Positions 11,225 to 22,064 of a stretch of 64,000 bases of DNA are shown here, piece after piece (position 1 is the first letter of the stretch; each line of letters opens with the position of its first letter). The position numbers and the translations under genes were made by a program. The notes below the pieces were generated by a model. It saw only the letters and a program-made list of their open reading frames with translations, was not told the DNA's origin and searched no databases. The stretch is from Phoma sp. XZ068 (taxonomy: Eukaryota > Ascomycota > Dothideomycetes > Pleosporales > Didymellaceae), in contig RBKR01000016.1 of assembly GCA_004835665.1 (NCBI GenBank), positions 372,001-436,000 of the forward strand. Direction: 5' to 3'.

Positions 11225-14200
11225 TCAATGTAAAGAGCCTAGCTGTCACCACCCATTTGGTGACTTGCAGTAGCCTGAAACACAGCGGATCAAGCATCTT
11301 CACAGAGTTCTGCCCGACTCACAACAAGAATATGTTCCAAGCACCAACTGCTAGCGAACACAAGGAGACTGCTGGCTTGGCACATCGACGCGGAAATCGG
11401 ACCGGACTGGTGGACTACTCCATATGTATGACCCGCCTGGGAGGATGAAAAAACAACATCGCATTGTGACACTGGCGTCGACGATACAGCCTCTCCCGTC
11501 AGGCCTGATATGGCTAGAGCGCCTTGGGTGCAAGACTACCACACATGTTGATTAACACTTGTTCTGGATGAACCAGCATGAGAGAATTCGATGGTATACA
11601 CCATGCTTGCAATATGACACTGAACCCTCTCATCTTGACAAATTGCCGAATATCGTATCCGTAGTCAACAAGCCAAATTCACACCCAGCCGCCATATGCA
11701 GAACCCTTTAGCCGCCGTCTAAAGCTCTTCTTGTCGGCGTTATGTCGAAACTTGGTACCTCTATCTCGACAATATCAGCAGTAACTTTGGTCTTCGTCCA
11801 ACAGGGCTGGGCCGAATTTCTTCCTATTTATCACCTGCTAGTCTGTGCAGCAATCATTCACCCTTGCAAGCACAGACTTGAACGCTGAGGCATACATCTT
11901 TGTCGTCAGTCACGCTTACAATGCCCTGATTCTTATTCCTGTTCTCCTGTCACAGTGCTTTTCGGAACGATTCGATACGTCTTCGCCGAAGTATCACACC
12001 TCGTATCTTGCACGTTTAGGACTACTCACCCTAGCACCGGAGGCAGGCGTCATTGTCCGATAAGCGAACGACAAGCGCTCCGCAGACCCGAAACGACACC
12101 AATGCACGTCGCTGCAAACATCCAATTCCGTTGCGAATTCGATCTCAACCCCTCACAAATGCGAGATCAGATTCGGGCATGGCAATAAAGGATGCATCAC
12201 TGCACCTCATCCCAGCAAGATACCATATGCGATCGGTATTGAGCCAAAACTTGAGTCACCTCAGTACAGCGAATTCGGCAATATCAGGCAATGCCACCGT
12301 TAGCAAAATCGCTGTACCGCGATGAGACAAACTCACGCCATCATTGACTCGGTCGCGCCTCACACCTCCAGTTGTATATGAACGGTGTTGAAACCCTCAG
12401 CCGGCTTATACATGTCAGGAACCGGTTTTTCACGAAGACGATCCTGCATACCACGGGTGTTCTTACAAGGGTTGCTGCGAGATCATGCAGGCCCTTGTCC
12501 CGAATCTCACTGCCCGATGCGAGTCCATCGTCCTCTACATGACTCGATCATTGTGTCCACAGCACGCAGTTGATCATACGTGACCTCCAGATAACCAGGC
12601 AAGTGGCAGCACCCTGAATAAAACCCCAGCTTAGTGCCATGTTGATGATGAAACTTCAAGGGCATCAACATCTGAAAGCTAAGCTAATGGCTGCAACTTG
12701 GGGGGTTGATCATTCACGCGGTACCCCTCTACGCGCACCCTAGCCTGTTCAGACAGGTGGATGCTGGCGTGGGCAAGTTATCGTGCTATCTGATCCTTCT
12801 TGTCGACCGCGGTAATGCTCATGCGCTTGGACGACATGTGTCTGGACATCCCGCGCAGGGACTTTTTGAGGAATAGTGACTTTCTTTTCCGGGTTTATCT
12901 GCACCTCTCTGAAAAGGTACATCCGCACTTTTCCGCAGGACGGACTCGACGGCTTGATGCACGATACTGCACTGCCTTTACCAGATCGATTTAACTCCAC
13001 CGCTTCGATCCCGCCACATATCGCTACACTTGCGCAAGACCACATGGCTACGCAGTTTGCTGCTGATTAAGGTATAAACCATGACTTTCAGGCCTTAACA
13101 CCGGCATCATTTCGAATCCATCCACTGTTCGGGATATTGAGCGACTGGCGAGGTGGTTACAACATCTGTCAATCCCTAGGTTGGTGTTGAGACGTTTGCT
13201 AAACTTCCGCCGTGAGCCACAATACTTCTCATGGGGGTTTGTACTCGGGGAATCGCTCCTGTATACCCGCCGGCATAAACTTTAACCACAGCTATCCTAA
13301 GTGCGCATCTGCCGCGGTACGCTGAATCCTCTCCCCTGGCAAAAATTGCAGGTGCTCGTCTCTGTCAGCATCATCTGTCACTGTCACAAAACGCTCACGG
13401 CAAGTACCGTCTCCTCTCAGCGCCGGCACAAAACCTCCACGACACCTCGTCACACAAACAATCCCGGCGATCCAGTCAAGATCTGAATGCAAACTTCCGC
13501 CTCGATTTCTCTCGATCCTGCGCCTCAACATCGCCGACCTGAACATGCAGCTCGCTCAAATCAGCGGTACATGATCAAATCAGATCGTACTCGGCTGCGC
13601 ACCCCAGCCGCACTAGTCGTATTTGGGCGAATCGTGCGTGGCGCGTTGCAGCTGCACGATGCTGCACGATTCTGCAGGAGGAGGGCGGCCCTGGACCCAT
13701 GGATCCTGCTGTGCAACGGAGATGTGACTTGTAATTTCTGTAGGCGCGGCCTCATTTCATGTGGATGAGGCGGATATGTGCGCAGGGTCAGGTGAGCCAG
13801 GCGGTGGGTAGGTAGGTCAGCGATGGGATCGAGACCCGGTGGTGCTTGATTATAACATTCCTGATATCAACTGCAGTGTGCCTGGGGATGAATTGACAGA
13901 GATCGGTGGGCTTGTGTGCATTGAGATTCAATCGGCTTGCTCCCTTTTGTGCCCAACTGGCCGGAGAGTGCTCCCTCGCCAAGGCCTTCTCTGCGAATGC
14001 GACCGACCAAAGGCCTTATGACTTGCAGAGCCAGGTAACCGAGTTGTGCGCTCGTTTACGTCGCGACTTTTCCCTTCACTTGAATGAATGAATTGATTTA
14101 AGTCACAAGTCAACATACTGCGCCGCCATAACGAGGTACACGTAATGGAAGGCTGGCTGGTTTCCGGTGTCTGGTGCCTTGCTCTTCATCCACTATACGA

Positions 14201-15214
14201 GTTTCTTCTATCTGCTTGGAATTTAGTAAGAGCGTCCGACAATACGCTTGTCAAAGCTGCAGCTAGTGTGCAACTGCTTCAATCCTCCTACACTTATTGT
14301 ACCGCATGAAATGCAAGCCAACACGTCACAAAATTGAGCGTACATTCGTGAATAAGTATACTGTGATACGAGCAAGGCCTGATCTGAACACTCAAAACGC
14401 GTACAGAAAGAAGGTTAATGCGCTTTTCATCACTGCTGCAAATCTACCACAACCAACACCACTACCGCGTCAAAGTCAAAACAAACCCCGAATCGCATGG
14501 TCAATTTTGTGATTTAATACCACTCAATCTGTTTTTGCGATACGTGACTGAAACGTTCACTGATTCCCTTCACTAACGGCGCTTGTGATGTTGAAAAAGC
14601 GGCGTCACCGTTCGCGTCATTTGCATCAATTGCTCGCTAACACGGTCGCATAGTTTACTTCCTCAACCGCAATACCCATATAAGTAAGATAGCGCACTGC
14701 AACCTCCTGTACTCTTGAATTCAAAGAAGATTTCAAAGTCACTCCTGTCCAGTCTACACATAACTCCACTCCAACTACGACAAGTTGAGAGCTAGTACAC
14801 GACATTAACCGCGATCATTTTACCTGATCGATGCACCATGTATTTAGGGTCTTCACGCCGCATGAACTTGTAAGATGCCGCTCAGAACCCGGGTATCAGT
14901 ATTGCTTTAAATTTTTGCGCTTATGCTTGACGAAAGCCAGAGAAGGTGCAATGTATACATCCCATCTGGATAATGCCAAACACGACTGTGAGAAACACTT
15001 TTCATTGCATCGGAGAGGGGAGGTATTCACAGTGGAAGCTGAGATCCTTTTGCAGAACATGGGCTTAGGAAGGTGTCCTCGGACGACGCAGATGAGTGGA
15101 AGAATGCTGTTGATTCATGACTGGTATGTACAGAAAGATTTTAGCACGCTGGATGCAGGGTGTTATTAAGAATAATAAACTGGCCCACGGCACTTCGTGC
15201 GATAATGTTTCAAG
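11225..15214. other. 4 kb without a supportable gene
   Basis: Only short open frames are present on either strand. A 40-codon open stretch on the minus strand (12360-12482), bounded by TGA, reads like the end of a real protein and may be a relic; it is described in the findings. A plus-strand frame at 14831-15169 has no recognisable domain. No terminal repeats or transposase motifs were seen. Confidence 0.4.
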
Positions 15215-15706
15215 CTATGGGGAAATTGGATCTCTCGCCCATCCATGGAAGAGCGATATCTTCACGCTCAGAGCAGGATCTTGTTGCTCTAGAAGCATAA
15301 GGCGCTTGTAGAGATTGATATCTTGAGGTGCTGCACATCCGACCTTGAAGGTTCTGGGATTGAAGACACCGAATGCGAAGTTGACGTGGGTGTATAGGCC
15401 AGTTAGGATCTGTTTAGGGTAGAAGATATTGCATAAGTGTTTAGCTGTCCAACCTTTATAGTGTCCTATAACTTGTGTGTTACTATTGGTCTTCAAACAC
15501 ATCTTGTACTCAACCTTCTTGTTACTACAGAACTCTTCAGTCGTTCTACAGAATCCATACTCTAAACAGAAGACGTTTAGCGAGCATTTGTTATACTGTG
15601 CCTAGTCCATTCTGAAGCCTGGATTGCATTCTGCCTTCCGTTCGCAATCTTGCTTGCAAGTCTTGCCACAGAAATCTAGGCCAACACCACACCATCCATC
15701 CTCATT
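15215..15706 (-). pseudogene. Class V (GH18) chitinase fragment with chitin-binding region, disabled
   Basis: The minus-strand frame reads, in order, a hevein-like chitin-binding stretch (DGWCGVGLDFCGKTC), further cysteine-rich sequence (CSLNVFCLEYGFCRTTEEFC), and the start of a GH18 barrel (IGHYKGWTAKHLC, then YTHVNFAFGVFNP). This is the order seen in killer-toxin-like class V chitinases of filamentous fungi. Those are secreted or wall-bound enzymes of more than 1000 residues. Here an in-frame TAG sits at 15602-15604, between two cysteine-rich parts, where the family usually has a sense codon. The frame ends at 15215, soon after the second barrel strand, so the catalytic DGxDxDxE motif is missing. 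I found no continuation at lower coordinates. It is a truncated relic and cannot give an active chitinase. Confidence 0.7.
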
Positions 15707-15887
15707 CAGCATCCGACTTCACATGGCCCCTCGAAATCACCTGACAGTCTAGCACTTAAGCGAGCGGCGCAGTCGCCTTACAAACACTCGCCTCCTTCCA
15801 CACCGTCAGTTTGCAACACCATTACCTCTCGCATGCGACGCGCTCCTAAGTATTCTGTCTCGCCGCTACTACCTTTTCTTGAGCAGA

Positions 15888-16490
15888 ATGTCGTCAACTA
15901 TCCGTGTACTGCACAGAATATATCGCCCTCCACTCAATGTTGATATTCACCCGGCTGATTGTAAAAACCACTACAAACCATGGGGGTTTACTCTCTATCG
16001 AACATGTTACACCTCTGAGTCCGACCAGCAGTGGAAGCTATTAATCGACAAGATCTCAACAACGGTATTAGCTACACTTAGCAAATACAAAGATGAAGGG
16101 GAAGATCCCGATAATGTTGCGATAATCTCTGAACACTTCCGGCTTCATACCCACTCAGACCCTACTGCCCTCGATGGCCTGACAATGGATGAAGTTTCCG
16201 AGATTTACCGCAACGAAGTGGGTGATTCGTATATGGAAATAATGGCTAGTCTTACTCCAGACTGTCAGACTTTTCTGTTGGCTGATGGGGAGGTGCTTCA
16301 AAGTCTGGATTCTGGAGTGCTTAAGGTAGTGCAAGCAGCACCTACTAAGACTGATCCAGAGTGTTACTATCAATGGATGACTGTGGAGGTAGAATTTCTT
16401 GTTGATTTCTGGGTTGCTCTAGACATTTGCGATTCTGGCCTGTACGATTTGATCTGGGAGGAGCAGCCTGGGGCATTATGGACGGGTTAG
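15888..16490 (+). CDS. Hypothetical protein of an expanded dothideomycete family
   Basis: A single frame of 200 codons starting with MSSTIRVLHRIYRPP. It contains CKNHYKPWGFTLYRTCY, followed by a helical acidic region, then LDGLTMDEVSEIYRN and QTFLLADGEVLQSL, and ends with a Trp-rich segment (YYQWMTVEVEFLVDFW). I have seen the pattern G-F-T-I/L-Y-R-T-x-Y followed by a hydrophobic FLLADxEVL block in many uncharacterised dothideomycete proteins, often in many copies per genome. No catalytic motif, signal peptide or membrane segment is visible, so it is probably intracellular. The chosen ATG is the first in the frame; a TTG three codons upstream is unlikely as a start in a nuclear gene. It starts about 180 bp from the chitinase relic, on the opposite strand. 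Confidence 0.65.
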   Translation: MSSTIRVLHRIYRPPLNVDIHPADCKNHYKPWGFTLYRTCYTSESDQQWKLLIDKISTTVLATLSKYKDEGEDPDNVAIISEHFRLHTHSDPTALDGLTMDEVSEIYRNEVGDSYMEIMASLTPDCQTFLLADGEVLQSLDSGVLKVVQAAPTKTDPECYYQWMTVEVEFLVDFWVALDICDSGLYDLIWEEQPGALWTG

Positions 16491-17324
16491 TTGCGGCAAA
16501 TATTGCATTGTAGCAATGCTCTTATTCAGCTTGGACAAAACTCTGTGAAAAATAGTCAGAGCGGCGTTCAGAGGCGAAGATGTACTATGCTTCTTGAAGA
16601 TACAATGCAGTCCAGTCAGGTTGATACCAGGCATACGAAACCCATGTATCCGCAGGGCCCAGCACAGCGGAGAAACCTGGCCGGCCTTGTGCCCAGGTCG
16701 CAACAGTAGTGGCATGCCTTCGTTTGCGGCACCAATAGAATGTATGATTACCTATGATCCAGAGAGACGATATGTATCTTACCGTCCTTTGGAGGAAGAG
16801 CTTATACATTAGGGAACTACAAGATCGAACGCACTCGAATTGGATGGAGGTCCTGCATGTGTTCTATTCAGGCCCGGTTAGACGACTTGCCAAAGCGATC
16901 AGAAGCTTCGAGGGTTGATTATTGAGGGGTTTCAAAAAGTGAATTGGAGGAGAGTGTAGATTTATCCTCTTGAGATGACGCTGTTAGTAGGCGCAGGGTT
17001 CTGCTTGTACTCACAAGCAGGTTCAGTGAAGACTGGGGCGGAGGAAATCGACAAGACTCTTCCATAGAATCGATGATTAGGGGCCTTTACAAGGCGTGTC
17101 TGGCCTTTGGGTTTTCACATGCAATAGACATTGACGATCTCGATCAGTTTAGATAATACTTGCGGGCTATGGAACCCTTGGTAAGCACCCCTACCACTAG
17201 GCCACTCCGAATGCTTGGAGGACCATGTGAAGTGACTGTCAATAGTGACGATATGAGTGGCACGAGCTGCGCTTTCAATAAATCCAACATCGAAGCGTGT
17301 ACATTCAATGCCATTAGATATACA
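16491..17324. other. Intergenic with a short orphan open stretch
   Basis: No gene can be supported. A stop-free stretch at 16974-17156 on the plus strand ends in SMIRGLYKACLAFGFSHAID and nine further residues before TAA. It has no in-frame ATG near its beginning and could be the tail of a lost gene. Confidence 0.4.
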
Positions 17325-19651
17325 TCAATTCACACCCAATAGGTCAGGCAGCTCACACAACTTCTCCGGCCGCTGGAATTCTTCCACCAACTCCAAAAAC
17401 TCCCTCTTCTCCATCTCACTCGCAAACTCAATCTTCGCGCCCGAGATGACCTTCTTCTTATCTACTTCCGCTGCTTTGCCCTTGCCTCTACCTTTCTTCG
17501 TCGTGCTAGTACTAGCACGCCGCCCGGTACTCTTGTCTTTGTTTTCAGCCTCGCCGGCTTCGGTAATCGTTTCAGCGTCGTCAATAACGCTATCTTTTCT
17601 CATCGCTCTCCCAGCCTCGGCGATTGGCACCCGCAGTCCCTTGACTTTGACTTCTTTCCCACCAATATCTTGGACTTTGACCGGGTTCGTACTTGAATTG
17701 AGGTAAAAGGCGAGATACCCCGGTCTGAAACTTGCGGAAAAGTGAACAAGCCCAATGACGGCACCGGTATCCGTATCTTCCCAGATCCTCAAGTTCTCAA
17801 GCGCACACATCTGCTCCGCATACGCGAAGCTGGACAGCGTGCCCTCGTGGATCCGCATTGTCTTGCTCGTGCGAAACGTAGCTAGTAGCGTGCGGCCCAT
17901 AATTTCGTTCTGAAACAGACTCGCCGCCTGCGCGTCGTCGAAGATGTAATTCACCCAACTCGTTCTTGCCGTCCTGACAGGACGGTTTCCATACCGCACA
18001 TCGTGGAATCTCAGCTCGCACGGGACCGTCATGCTGACTTTGGCCGGGGAAAAGTAGCTCGAGTACGGGATGTACATTTCATCATCCTCCATTTTGAGCT
18101 CGACGCGTACGTTGTTGTCATCGCTGAGCGCCCAGATAGAAGTCACGACACGCGTGCATTTTGATTCAGAGTCCGTAATGCGTTTCCGGACCACGGCGAT
18201 GCGGCACAAGTCACAGGCTTCGACCATTTCGATGTCGGCGAGGTCCCCAGGGCACTCAGGGTCGGGCACAGTGTGTTGTGAGTATTCCACGAGCTTGCCA
18301 CGTCTAGGTTGTGTCAGTGAGCCATTACATTTGTTTGAAGTGAATAAGACATACACATCACACAGAACGGCAGCATTTCGAAAAGCATCCTTTTCAAAAG
18401 CTGATTTCTGGCTTGCTGTGGTGGAGCTACGGTGAAGCTTCGTTATGCCGTCTTGCTGCGCTGGGAACGGGCTTAAGGTAGAATTTGAGGTTACCCTGGC
18501 CATGTTTGGTGTCGACTGAGCCGAAGATGGTCGCACGGGTGCGGTAGGGAGAAGGGTCAGGGAGCTGGAGTTTGGTTGCAGACTTTCACTGAGCTCGTGC
18601 GTTCGAGGAAGCGGTAAGGATTTGGGCACAGAGACGCGTGTATGTTCGCTATTCAGTGAGTCTCGTGAACGTACTGATGAAGTTGAGGATGCGTAACTGC
18701 CGGTGGAGTTGCGGGCAGATGAGCCCCCAAAGCTGAATTCAGATACATGTCTCCGTGGAGGCGTTGGTGGTGTTGATATTATTCTGTCAGTCAGGTCGTT
18801 GCTGATTGGTTTCGATGTCATGGATGCTGCAGGTACGGAGGACTGTCTGGAGTAGGGTGGTGTCACTTTTCTACTTGCCCGTCGAGGTGATAAGGCTGGT
18901 GGTGGAAGCGGCGTTGAGGTTGAGCTGAGTGGGTCTGTAATTTCTGTTGTGGGAGATCTTGCTGGGTTTCGTTGTGGTACCGGTGGTGGTTCTGTCGCGG
19001 GGTTTGCCAGAGTGAGCTCCTGCACAAAGCGGGACACTTCGTCAAGCTGATCTTCAAGACTGCCAGGCAAGTCGTACATGGAGTCGAATCGCTCGGCCAT
19101 GGGAGTCACCACACCTTGTAGCTGCGATGTTGATCCACTATAATACTTAATACTACTCTACAACAGCCATGGCAAACTCACCTCTGTACCGCCTCACAGA
19201 CAAGGCGTATAGACTTTGTGTGCATTTGCAGTAGACTGCTGAGATCATGTAGGCTCCCACCCTCGGTGGTCCATATGATGGTCTCGTATTGGGCCAGAAC
19301 AAGATCACTCCAACTCCGCTCAATGGCGAAGCCGCCGACGGTGCGGTGCTTTCTAATGACCTGATATCGATCCACGAGGGAGTCGAGGTCGTGTACTGTG
19401 CGTTGGCACGAGGATAGGATTATGGCGACGCCGTTTTGGGTTTCTTGATCAGCCTTGGATATCAAGCTCACATCAGCTTCAGCATGCAATGTTTCTGCCA
19501 ATTGCTTTAGAGCTTGCGCAAGTCCGCTAGTGTCAGTTTCAACGGCTCGGAATTCGGCGGGCGCATCTTTCCGGCCTGCGGTGAATGCTCTTCCAATTTT
19601 CCAAGCAACTTGTGATAGCATCAGTATGTCCCCAGTACTGGGGACGGCCAT
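17325..19651 (-). CDS. Conserved fungal protein with NACHT-N-like helical N-terminus
   Basis: Spliced as complement(17325..18303, 18355..19137, 19182..19651), 743 residues. The first intron (44 nt) joins VCEAVQR to SGSTSQLQGVVTPMAERF in phase. The second (51 nt, GTATGT..CTAG) is a multiple of three and stop-free, so it is inferred from its splice signals and from the smoother protein without it. Residues 1-160 (MAVPSTGDILMLSQVAWKIG onward) are a helical domain like the N-terminal part of many fungal NACHT, ankyrin and related proteins. A Ser/Pro-rich disordered region follows (about 175-420). The C-terminal third is folded, with alternating strands (VTSIWALSDDNNVRVELKME, LRIWEDTDTGAVIGLVHFSA) and a Lys-rich loop near the end. 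No NTPase motif is present. The function is unknown; it may be a signalling scaffold. Confidence 0.75.
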
Positions 19652-20490
19652 GACGGTTGATCACGCAATAGATGGAAGAGGTTTCATCCGATCGAGTACA
19701 GAGGCAAAAACAAGTAGAAAAACAAGTAGTAACAATGTCCAACTTGAGCTATTAGCTGGCGATGCAAGAGGAGTGCAGATCTGGGGAAGGCTGATGCTTT
19801 AGGTGAGGCACGACACCGTGGGGGGCGATGAGGTGAGCGTAGACAGTAGGCCTAGCACGGACGCAGGTATGAGCCCGAAGCCATGCGGACGGTAACGAGA
19901 CTTCATTGCGACGGATTGACAGGTAGGTGGGTACGGTTCCGTTCGCACAGGTTAAAACGGAGAAGTGGTTGCTCGATTCTAGGCCAAGGCTGTCGCACGT
20001 GGGGTCTAGGCGGGCAGCCATTGGCGTCCCCGGACGTTGCCGCGACAGGGCTGGCCGAGTGTCAATAACTGTCGAGCAGCGTGGCCCGGGAGGTCAAGAT
20101 AGGAAAACTAATATGGACTAATGGATTCCAACAGTCGTAGCACGCACGTGCAGGGGTGCACATGATGGAATCGACTGGGACGAAGTGTCTTGGGCGGCTG
20201 GTTAGAAGGCGATAGCGCAGTGGCTCATGTAGAGGCAGTTGCTCATGTAGAGGCAGTGGCTCATGTAGAGGCAGTGGTATAGTTGTGGTACAATATACAA
20301 TTGTCGTGCCGTGCGTAGACGGTCAATGCCGAATGCTATGGAGGAGATGCGTTCCGACGTGGAGCAGATTCGTCTGCCATGCCTCCTTCCTGTTCAGCCT
20401 ACATGCCCCAAACCCGATGCGCCATAAGATTGGTGTTGTACAGTGACATGGAAACAGTCGTTTAGATGCTCGATTACGATGGCTTCGCGC
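19652..20490. other. Intergenic: promoter of the 19651 gene and 3' side of tom7
   Basis: This stretch of 839 bases holds the upstream region of the minus-strand gene starting at 19651 and the 3' untranslated region of tom7. It contains the 18-bp tandem repeat listed separately. No other gene was seen. Confidence 0.5.
20223..20276. repeat. Three tandem copies of an 18-bp unit
   Basis: The unit GCTCATGTAGAGGCAGTG occurs three times head to tail. The first copy ends in TT rather than TG, and the last two copies are identical. A partial copy (GCAGTG) precedes the array. It lies in the intergenic region downstream of tom7. Confidence 0.95.
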
Positions 20491-20772
20491 TTATGCGAGA
20501 GGAGAGAAGAGGCTGTATGTGTGTGTAAGGTGGTGGTGTTGAAGCTGCAGTGGGGGAGGGCATACCGGATGAGGGAGGGCTTGGGCTGGCTCTGGGAGTA
20601 GCCCAGGTAGAGGATCAACGGCAGGTAGCCGTAGTGGATGGCGACGCGGGAGACGTCAATGATGCGCGCGATGCGCTCCTGCTGTGTTTTAGCACAATGT
20701 CGAAGTGCGAGGGATGATACGGCGGCGGCGGCGCGCATGGCGTACCTTGGACTCTTCTGACAGCTGGAACAT
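20491..20772 (-). CDS. tom7: Mitochondrial import receptor subunit Tom7
   Basis: A 53-residue protein encoded in three tiny exons: complement(20491..20512, 20566..20678, 20746..20772). Exon 1 encodes MFQLSEESK, exon 2 the core (RVAIHYGYLPLILYLGY and PKPSLI), and the 22-nt exon 3 the end RLFSPLA. The core with the G-Y-L-P-L-I helix and the PSLIR-L-x-SPLA tail matches fungal Tom7, a single-pass outer-membrane protein that modulates assembly of the TOM translocase and of porin. Both introns have GT..AG ends (GTACGC..CAGCAG and GTATGC..ATACAG) and keep phase. At the first acceptor CAGCAG the second AG was chosen, because it gives SKERIAR as in homologues rather than SKQERIAR. The gene is head to head with the SF3B4 gene, 283 bp apart. 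Confidence 0.92.
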
Positions 20773-21055
20773 GGTGTGTGTGGGCGAATGTGCGGCGGGG
20801 CGATGAAGGTGCGGCGGGTGGTCGAGGGTCGAGTCGGCGATGGCACTGCCGTCGATGATGGCAGCTCAAGCCAAAATCTTGAAGCCGGGGCACGCGCGCT
20901 AGTGACGGGCCTAGCGCGGCATCCAAGCTCCAAAACTTCGAGCAGCATCACACCACGGCCACCGACACCCGCGACCGCGCCCGCCCAGCCGAGCATTGCA
21001 CAGGCCCGCCGTTTGGAGACAGCGCTGGACATTGCTCCCACCACACCCGCCCGCC
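20773..21055. promoter_or_regulatory. Shared promoter region of tom7 and the SF3B4 gene
   Basis: Only 283 bp separate the two divergent start codons, so both promoters must lie here or overlap the genes. The sequence is GC-rich and I see no TATA box. The assignment follows from gene orientation alone. Confidence 0.55.
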
Positions 21056-22064
21056 ATGTCGGCCCCGAGCGCGCGCCACTGGTACGTCGGCGCGGGCCAT
21101 GGCGCCTGCCCATGTCCTCCCCACCGTCGACCGACTGCTAATGCGCCGCAGGGAACAGAACAAGGAGGCCACCGTCTACGTCGGCAACCTCCATGAGCGC
21201 GTCACGCCCCGCATCCTGCACGAGCTGATGCTCAACGCCGGCCGCGTGCGCAACGTCAACATGCCCGTCGACCGCGTCAACAGCCAGCACCAGGGCTTCG
21301 GCTTCGTCGAGTTCCACACCGAGGCCGAGGCCGACTACGCCCCCAAGATCATGAACAACGTCGGCCTCTACGGCAGCCGCATCCGCGTGAACAAGGCCTC
21401 CGCCGACAAGCAGAAGAACGTCGAGATTGGCGCCGAGCTGTTCGTCGGCAACCTGGACAGCATGATTGACGAGAAGACGCTGTACGACACCTTTGGCCAG
21501 TTCGGGCCCCTCACCGTCGCCCCCAAGATTGCCCGCGACGAGCACGGCCTGTCCAAGGGCTACGGCTTCATCTCGTTTGGCGACTTCGACTCGTCCGACG
21601 CCGCCATCGCCAGCATGCACGGCCAGTACATGATGAGCAAGCAGATCTCCGTCCAGTACGCCTACAAGAAGGACGGCAAGGGCGAGCGCCACGGAGACGA
21701 AGCAGAGCGCATGCTGGCGAAGCAGGCAAAGGCACACGGTGTTGCACCCGCTGTTCAGCCGCTACCAGCACACTTGTTCCAGGCTGCAGCCCCCATGGTA
21801 CCCCCTGGCGGCCCTCCCATGGGTCACATGCCAGACCCGCGCATGGGCATGGGCGGTACACCCAACGCGCCTGGTGGGTTCGGGCGACCGCCCCCCATGG
21901 CCCCCGGCGCTCCCCCAGTCCTTGCTCCGCCGCCCGCTGGGCTGCCAGCCCGCCCACCGAGTGGAGCTCCCGCCAACTTCTACCCTCCGCCAGCTGGATT
22001 TGGAGGCGGTCCACCGCCCGGTGCGCCCCCAGGCTTTGGCCCACCAGGCTTTGGACCCAGATGA
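21056..22064 (+). CDS. Splicing factor 3B subunit 4 (SF3B4/Hsh49)
   Basis: Join(21056..21081, 21152..22064), 312 residues. The 26-nt first exon encodes MSAPSARHW, and the intron (GTACGT..CGCAG) restores the W-E-Q-N-K junction typical of this family. Two RRM domains follow. RRM1 has VYVGNL (17-22) and QGFGFVEF (56-63); RRM2 has LFVGNL (105-110) and KGYGFISF (144-151). The last 100 residues are Pro/Gly/Met-rich, like the C-terminal tail of human SF3B4. The protein is a component of the SF3b complex of U2 snRNP and contacts pre-mRNA near the branch site in the nucleus. Codon use is strongly biased to G/C at third positions in the RRM part, as expected for a well-expressed gene. That bias also creates long false frames on the opposite strand. 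Confidence 0.95.

Noticed and set aside
21138..21737. 199-codon minus-strand frame opposite the SF3B4 RRM domains
   Set aside because: It is the mirror of a GC3-biased gene. It is made of Val/Ala/Leu/Gly/Asp with no motif, and the plus strand has two clear RRM domains.
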